From NCBI RefSeq assembly GCF_014138435.1, contig NZ_JACJIM010000003.1, positions 663,858 to 727,857 on the forward strand: a stretch of DNA of 64,000 nucleotides, given 5' to 3'. The number at the start of each line of letters is the position of its first letter. The first letter of the stretch is position 1. Below, in pieces: positions 59,256 to 64,000 of this stretch. Both the position numbers and the translations under genes were made by a program. A model generated the notes under the pieces. That model worked only from the letters and a program-made list of their open reading frames with translations. It was not told the DNA's origin and did not search any database. The stretch comes from Methylobacterium fujisawaense (GTDB lineage Bacteria > Pseudomonadota > Alphaproteobacteria > Rhizobiales > Beijerinckiaceae).

Positions 59256-59322
59256 GCCTCCGGCATGAAGGCTGGCGAGGTATGGCCCCGACAGCATCAA
59301 AGGCGGTTCTCGCCTAAATGGG

Positions 59323-59886
59323 TCAATCGCGCGTGAGGCGTATATCGACCTCTCGCTCCACGAAGGTCCATTCCCGCGTGGCCCTGAGGTTAGAGAGGAG
59401 AGTTTCGAAATCCGCCTCATGCTCTGGCGCAAACTCGAACCAAGTCAGAAAGTCAAACGGCTCACGAAGATCCCTGCTGTGATGAAGCCTTCTGGCAATG
59501 GCAGGAAGATAGTTCATACCAATCGTGGTGTGCTTGGAAGTCTCCTCGAATATTTCACGGCGCTCGTCTTGAGCCAAATCCCACCACTGCTGAGATTTTT
59601 TGATCGGGATCAGAGCGGCATGAGTTGCTGTCGGCCGATCAAGAGCAGCTTGTAAGCTCCGTAGCCTATTGGCTTCATCGCGTGTGGTGTAGCGGAGGTT
59701 GCTAATAGCTCCGCGTAGACGCCATGCCATGTCGGAAGACGCCAAGTGTCCCGGATCTTCACTTTCACTCACCAAGCCAACTGACACAAATGCCACCTCT
59801 TCAAGGCGGGCTCCGGTCGTTGCCTCCGCGCGCGTAACCCGCCACGGGCCTCTGTCGCCGCCTGTGAACTCGATCACACAAGGCAT
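59323..59886 (-). CDS. Chlorite-dismutase-family heme protein
   Basis: 187 residues from ATG 59886 (AAGGAG upstream). From about 90 it matches the Cld family end: AALIPIKKSQQWWDLAQDER, EIFEETSKHTTIGMNYLPAI, ARRLHHSRDLREPFDFLTWF and EWTFVEREVDIRL. It is a short Cld-like form and lacks the long N-terminal half of classic Cld. Members bind heme and act on peroxide or chlorite, or serve in heme synthesis, but short ones are mostly uncharacterised. Confidence 0.7.
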   Translation of the reverse strand: MPCVIEFTGGDRGPWRVTRAEATTGARLEEVAFVSVGLVSESEDPGHLASSDMAWRLRGAISNLRYTTRDEANRLRSLQAALDRPTATHAALIPIKKSQQWWDLAQDERREIFEETSKHTTIGMNYLPAIARRLHHSRDLREPFDFLTWFEFAPEHEADFETLLSNLRATREWTFVEREVDIRLTRD

Positions 59887-60096
59887 GCCGTCGATCTCCT
59901 TGCCACGAGCCTAGTTCGTCGAAGCTCGCCTCGGGTTACACGCCAATACGAGGCGCACTCTTGCCAGAGAACCTTCTGTCTTTTTCGGCGAACCTGTCGT
60001 GGAGCGGACGTTTCACTTTGGGCATTTCACCAGCTTGTGAAAGTCCGTATTCTCAGGTTCAATACTCGAAAGCTGCCAGTCCGTTTTCCACCCGTC

Positions 60097-61026
60097 TCAG
60101 ACGGGCAGAGGCGCAGGGCTACGTTGTTGGGCGCGCTGCTCGCGGGCGTAGTGAATTGGCGGTCTGCCGACATGACGGGCGAAGGCGGTGCTGAAGGTGC
60201 TGGCAGACCCGTAGCCCACGCGCTCGGCAACCTCCGCTACGCCGGCTCCCTCGCGACCGAGCAGATCCTTCGCCAGCGCGATACGCCACGCCAGGAGATA
60301 CGCCATCGGCGCGACGCCGACCTCGCGCCGGAACCGTTCGAAGAATGTCGAGCGCGACAGTCCCGCCTCTCGGGCCAGGGCCGCGACCGTCCAGGGAACG
60401 GTCGGTCGCTCGTGCATCCGGCGCAACGCGGCGGCCACGCGCTCGTCGGCAAGCCCGCGCAGGAGGCCTGAGGGCGCCGTCGGACCCGTGGTGGACCGAA
60501 GCGCCTCGATCAGAAGCACCTCCAGAAGCCGCGCCAGGACCACCTCGCGACCGGGCCTGTCGCCCCGCGTCTCCTCGTTCACCAAGCCGAGCAGCATCGC
60601 CAGTCGTCCGACGCCGCGCACATGGACGAACCGTGGCAGGAGCGACAGCAGCAGTTCCGTATCGTCGGAGGCGAAGGTGCAGTGCCCCACCAGCATGCGC
60701 AGGTCGGGCGGCACCTCGGCAGGACCGAGCCGGAACACGCCGGGGCCAACCTCGACGGGCGGCGGCGGCCGCCCCGCCGAAGGCGCGACGAGGCTGGAGG
60801 CGGCGAAGGCGCTGGCGGCGGGGATCAGTACGAAGTCGCCGGCCGCGAGGACGATCTCCGCCTCGCCGTCGATCGCAAGGCGGCACGCCCCCTCCAGCAC
60901 CGCAGCGTAGAACGGCTGGCCGTGGTCGTCGCGGCGCACGGTCCAGGCGCCGCCGGCCAGGACTAGCTTGGAGAACGAGGCGCTGGGCTGAAGCAGCCCG
61001 ACCACCTGGGTGAGCGGATCGACCAT
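60097..61026 (-). CDS. AraC-family regulator with cupin domain
   Basis: 309 residues from ATG 61026. N-terminal cupin_6 domain (about 20-185) with GDFVLIPAASAFAA and PPDLRMLVGHCTF. C-terminal AraC HTH pair (about 205-300): VAALAREAGLSRSTFFERFR, VGVAPMAYLLAWRIALAKDL, VAERVGYGSASTFSTAFARH, then GRPPIHY. It is divergent from the SDR gene with 93 bases between starts, so it probably regulates it. Confidence 0.9.
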   Translation of the reverse strand: MVDPLTQVVGLLQPSASFSKLVLAGGAWTVRRDDHGQPFYAAVLEGACRLAIDGEAEIVLAAGDFVLIPAASAFAASSLVAPSAGRPPPPVEVGPGVFRLGPAEVPPDLRMLVGHCTFASDDTELLLSLLPRFVHVRGVGRLAMLLGLVNEETRGDRPGREVVLARLLEVLLIEALRSTTGPTAPSGLLRGLADERVAAALRRMHERPTVPWTVAALAREAGLSRSTFFERFRREVGVAPMAYLLAWRIALAKDLLGREGAGVAEVAERVGYGSASTFSTAFARHVGRPPIHYAREQRAQQRSPAPLPV

Positions 61027-61119
61027 TTCGGACGCTCGCCAATGAAATATGGACTTGCGCCCGTATCACGTCCGGCGAAGCGCTCCTATCACCCCGTGGT
61101 GCGTCACACGGGAGGCTCC

Positions 61120-61863
61120 ATGAACACGATCCTTATCACCGGCTGCTCATCCGGCTTCGGCCTGGAGACGGCGCGCCTGTTCCTCGACCGTGGCTGGCGG
61201 GTCATCGCCACGATGCGCACGCCCCGGGCCGCCCTGCTCCCGGAGTCCGACCACCTCACCGTCTTGCCGCTCGACGTGACCGACGCCGACAGCATCGCCC
61301 GGACGGTCGCGGAGGCCGGGCCGCTCGATGTCCTGGTGAACAACGCGGGCGTCGGGCTGCTGAACGCCCTGGAAGGCCTGTCAATGGAGTCCGCCCGGGA
61401 GGTGTTCGAGACGAACACCCTCGGCGCCATCGCCATGACCCAGGCCGTGCTGCCGCAGTTCCGGGAACGGGGTGCGGGGGTGATCGTCAACGTGACGTCG
61501 AGCGTGACCCTCCGGCCGCTGCCGCTGCTGGCGGTCTATACCGCGAGCAAGGCCGCGGTGAATGCCTTCACCGAGTCCCTCGCCCACGAACTCGTGCCAT
61601 TCGGGGTGCGCGCCCATCTCGTCATTCCCGGCCGATCGCCGGAGACCGCGTTCGGGACCAACGCCCGCACCCGAATGGGGATGGATGTGCCCGAGGCCTA
61701 TGGCGAACTGGCGGGTCAGGTCTTCGCGAACTTCCAGCAGGCGACGGAAGAGCTGACCCGGGCCTCGGACGTGGCCGAGGCGGTCTGGCGCGCGGCGACC
61801 GACCCGGCCTGCCCGATGCGCCTGCCGGCGGGCGCTGACGCGGTCGCCTGGGCGGCGGCCTGA
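61120..61863 (+). CDS. Short-chain dehydrogenase/reductase
   Basis: 247 residues from ATG 61120 with GGAGG upstream. ITGCSSGFGLETARLFLDRG is the NAD(P) motif (T-G-x3-G-x-G variant), NNAGVG the N-N-A-G, and the catalytic Ser (SSVTLR), Tyr and Lys (YTASKAAV) are in place. The Arg at RTPRA suggests NADPH. It forms a divergent pair with the AraC regulator. Confidence 0.9.
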   Translation: MNTILITGCSSGFGLETARLFLDRGWRVIATMRTPRAALLPESDHLTVLPLDVTDADSIARTVAEAGPLDVLVNNAGVGLLNALEGLSMESAREVFETNTLGAIAMTQAVLPQFRERGAGVIVNVTSSVTLRPLPLLAVYTASKAAVNAFTESLAHELVPFGVRAHLVIPGRSPETAFGTNARTRMGMDVPEAYGELAGQVFANFQQATEELTRASDVAEAVWRAATDPACPMRLPAGADAVAWAAA

Positions 61864-61921
61864 AACGACCCCTCGAACGTCTGCTTCCGCCCCATGTTCG
61901 AGCGGAAGCGGACGAGCCGAG

Positions 61922-62000
61922 ATCCACCCACCCCGGTCATTCAGAAGACCATGCCAGCGACTCGGGACCTGGCCGATAGCAGAACGACCGCTCCGGAAAG
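61922..62000. repeat. Dispersed repeat, partial copy E
   Basis: CCACCCACCCCGGTCATTCA (from 61925) is followed by GACCTGGCCGA and CGCTCCGGAAAG, the same order as copy D. Located in the gene-free gap 61864-62215. Confidence 0.55.
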
Positions 62001-62215
62001 GCTTGCCGCAGAAGCGGACGAGATCATGCGAACCCGGTCAAATATCCCGATGTGTCACCGTTCTGAAGGTCAGTCGCACAATGAGAGATTTCAGTCCCTG
62101 GTGCGATGCGCATGACTGGACAAGCTTGTACAACAGGGTGAGCTGACGCGCGCCTCCGACAGACGATGGCGCGTGGCGCCTAGCAGCTTCCCAGACCCCT
62201 TTCGGGCCCGGAGGA

Positions 62216-63456
62216 TCAGGCGATCCCCGCGATGGCGATGCCGAGGTTCTTCGGACCGCGCAGGGAAGCGCCGGCCCGGTAGGGCGGTGGATCGTCGAGG
62301 AGCCGCGGCGCGACGAGGCGCCGGCACAGGGTGACCAGGGCGATCTCGGCTTCGACGCGCGCCAGCGGCGCGCCTACGCAGTAATGGAGGCCGCCGCCGA
62401 ACCCGAAATGCTGGTTGTCGTTCCGGTCGGGATCGAACCGGTCCGGCTGCGTGAACCGCGCCGGATCGCGGTTTCCGGCCGCGAGCATCAGGACTACCGA
62501 GGATCCGGCCGGGATCGTCGTGCCCTCCACGTCGATGTCGTCGAGCGCCCTGCGGGTGCGGAAATGGACGGGGGGCTCGGGACGCAGGATCTCCTCGATC
62601 ACGCGGGGCGCCCGCTCGGGGTCGGCCTTCAGCTTCTCGAGCTCGTCCGGATGTCGGAGCAGGGTGAGCATCCCGTTGGTAATGAAGTTCACGGTCGTCT
62701 CATGGCCCGCGACGAGGAGCAAGATCGCCGTGGAGATCAGGTCGATGTCGCCCATGGCCGGCCTGCCCCGGCCGCCGCGGGCGGCGAGGCCGCGGAGCAT
62801 GTCGTCGGCCGGATGGCGGCGCTTCTCGCGGACCAGCCGGCGCATGTAGTCCGAGATCGCGTCGAAGGTGGCGGCGATCTCGCGCCGTCCCGCCTCGTCG
62901 TGGCGCGCGTCGGGCTCCAGGGCCGTCGCGAGGCGTGTCGCCCAGGCATGGAATTGCCGCTCGTCGGCCTCGGGCACAACGAGGAGCTCGCAGATGACGG
63001 CGACGGGCAGCGGACAGGACAGGTCGTCCACGAGGCAGACCGTGTCGCGGCCCCGGCACTTGTCGATCAAGGCATCCACGAGCGTCGCGACCTTGGCGTG
63101 GGAGTCGCGCACCCGGGCGATCGTGAACTCCTTCATCACGATGCCGCGCAGGGTGTCGTGGTCGGGCGGATCGCGGAAGATCAGCGGGCGGTGGGCATTG
63201 ACCACGCGGTTCCGGATCGGGTTGAGGATCCAGTCCTTTGGGGGTTGCCCGTGGCGGGCCGGCGCGACGGAGGCAGATCCTCGGAGCTGAGGCGCGGATC
63301 GAAGATCAGGCTCCGCAACGCCGCCTGGGTGCTGACGAGGTAGCTGCCATCCGCCTGCCGGGACACAGGTGTCTCGCGCATCCTGGCGTAGAGGGGATAG
63401 GGATCCGCCCGGTTCTTCGGGGCCAGCACCTGCGCGAAGAGCGTCTCGTCAGACAT
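62216..63456 (-). pseudogene. Cytochrome P450, split by a one-base frameshift
   Basis: N-terminal piece from ATG 63456: ETLFAQVLAPKNRADPYPLY to about residue 72. The frame then breaks and the rest continues one base out of phase: a WILNPIRNRVVNAHRPLIFR block, I-helix AGHETT, the E-x2-R (EEILR), and FGFGGGLHYCVGAPLARVEA with the heme Cys. The break is at a C5 run (G5 on the plus strand, 63240-63244); one more C would restore a 413-residue P450. The start overlaps the upstream reductase gene by eight bases, so they form a reductase-P450 operon. Either a real mutation or a sequencing error. Confidence 0.85.
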
Positions 63457-64000
63457 GGCTAGCCTCCGGCGCCGGCGCGGCGCGATGGGCAGGGGGCCGC
63501 GCCGCGGGGAAGCCCGGCTTCAGCCGCTCGATTCGTGGCTGGTCGATGGCATCGGGAAACGGAGGAAAGCGCGCCCCGGCGGCGACGGCCTCGGCATAGG
63601 CGGGCAGCCAGCGCGCCTCGTCGAAGGAGACGGCGGCGATGCTGCGACCGGCCCTGACATACACGGCCAGGAACCGGTGCGAGGCCCGCGATCCCTGGAC
63701 GAGCGCGAGTGCAACCGCCCCCGCGGTGTGGCCTGCGAGCTTGATGTTCAGGCCGAACTGTCTCGACCAGAAAGCTGGCAGATGCCGGTAGGGCTGCTGG
63801 GCGGAGGGGGCGGCCATCATGTTGGCTGCCGCGTGCCGGGCCTGGTCGACAGCGTTGCCCCAATGCTCCACCGTCATCGGACGATCATTGTAGAGCGGGT
63901 TCGGCCTGACCTGACCGGCTGGCTTTGGACCGAGCTGATTGAGAGGATCAGCGAGGACCGAAGGAGTCGGACATGCGGCGAGGTCAGAAGACGAACGCGG
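63449..64000 (-). CDS. FAD-dependent ferredoxin reductase, C-terminal part (runs off the window)
   Basis: The frame is open from the window edge to the stop at 63449. DLAACPTP near the edge resembles the end of the FAD-binding block. Then MTVEHWGNAVDQARHAAANM is the conserved E-H-W-x-N-A segment of ferredoxin-NAD(P) reductases, followed by a C-terminal dimer domain (LPAFWSRQFGLNI, FLAVYVRAGRSIAAVSFDEA). At least 183 residues lie inside. It would pass electrons, through a ferredoxin, to the P450 encoded next in the operon. Confidence 0.75.
   Translation of the reverse strand, partial: PRSSSDLAACPTPSVLADPLNQLGPKPAGQVRPNPLYNDRPMTVEHWGNAVDQARHAAANMMAAPSAQQPYRHLPAFWSRQFGLNIKLAGHTAGAVALALVQGSRASHRFLAVYVRAGRSIAAVSFDEARWLPAYAEAVAAGARFPPFPDAIDQPRIERLKPGFPAARPPAHRAAPAPEASHV

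Noticed and set aside
63240..63244. Programmed frameshift in the P450 gene
   Set aside because: A bare C5 run without a slippery heptamer or downstream structure; mutation or sequencing error is simpler.

Overview
The window comes from a high-GC alphaproteobacterium and looks most like a Methylobacterium-type genome. The reasons are the base composition, an alphaproteobacterial tRNA-Met(CAT) 3' end used as an integration site, Tat-type and MHS/Fe-ADH metabolic genes, a CHASE2-cyclase/FecR module and a degenerate intergenic repeat family. The genus is inference; no rRNA or other typing marker is present.

Layout. (1) 1-24855 is prophage DNA. It starts with a long virion/tail-region protein (10-3264). 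A leftward block of membrane proteins and AT-richer cargo genes follows (3226-8175). Next is a small HTH regulator facing a palindromic promoter (8453-8498), and then a rightward early operon (8514-12387) whose genes overlap by 4 nt and which includes a Rha/KilAC antirepressor and an HNH protein. A HEPN-like cargo gene (12937-13923) lies next to a diverged C-terminal fragment of a second tail protein (13975-14145). A tail-fibre and lysis block follows (16088-20546: lytic transglycosylase, tail collar fibre, RlpA-like, GH19 lysin, 3TM holin), then more cargo (20734-22847) and small genes up to a truncated tRNA-Met 3' end (24811-24855), the attachment-site scar. No integrase, terminase or capsid gene is visible, so this is part of a larger element or a composite of two related prophages with a deletion.

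(2) 24856-26900 is a degraded stretch: a second tRNA/tmRNA-like 3' end (25106-25133), an ORF of unknown function that runs into a piece of IS3-family transposase, and a copy of the dispersed repeat. (3) 26978-35869 is a catabolic cluster: an XRE-cupin regulator divergent from an MHS transporter, Fe-dependent alcohol dehydrogenase, aldehyde dehydrogenase, single-chain aconitase-like hydratase and an orphan TRAP solute-binding protein. The gene set suggests uptake and oxidation of a small hydroxylated or carboxylic compound; the substrate is not readable from sequence. (4) 36464-40010 holds a secreted small protein, a LuxR-domain remnant, a methyltransferase and a GMC oxidoreductase.

(5) 40520-45783 is a signalling module: Crp/Fnr regulator, FecR-domain protein, CHASE2-class III cyclase, a Gly/His/Phe-rich exported protein and a DUF3095 protein. 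TGTGA-N6-TCAC(A/G) palindromes lie upstream of the regulator gene and of the exported-protein gene. (6) 46346-57942 is a glycan-building island. Two operons diverge from a pair of palindromic sites and encode a fused sucrose-phosphate-synthase-like glycosyltransferase/HAD phosphatase, two paralogous GT2 enzymes, several GT4 enzymes, a GT28-like enzyme, a sialyltransferase-like enzyme and a methyltransferase. (7) 58080-64000 carries a lone receiver domain, a hypothetical protein, a chlorite-dismutase-like protein, a divergent AraC/SDR pair, and a reductase-P450 operon in which the P450 is split by a one-base frameshift in a C-run.
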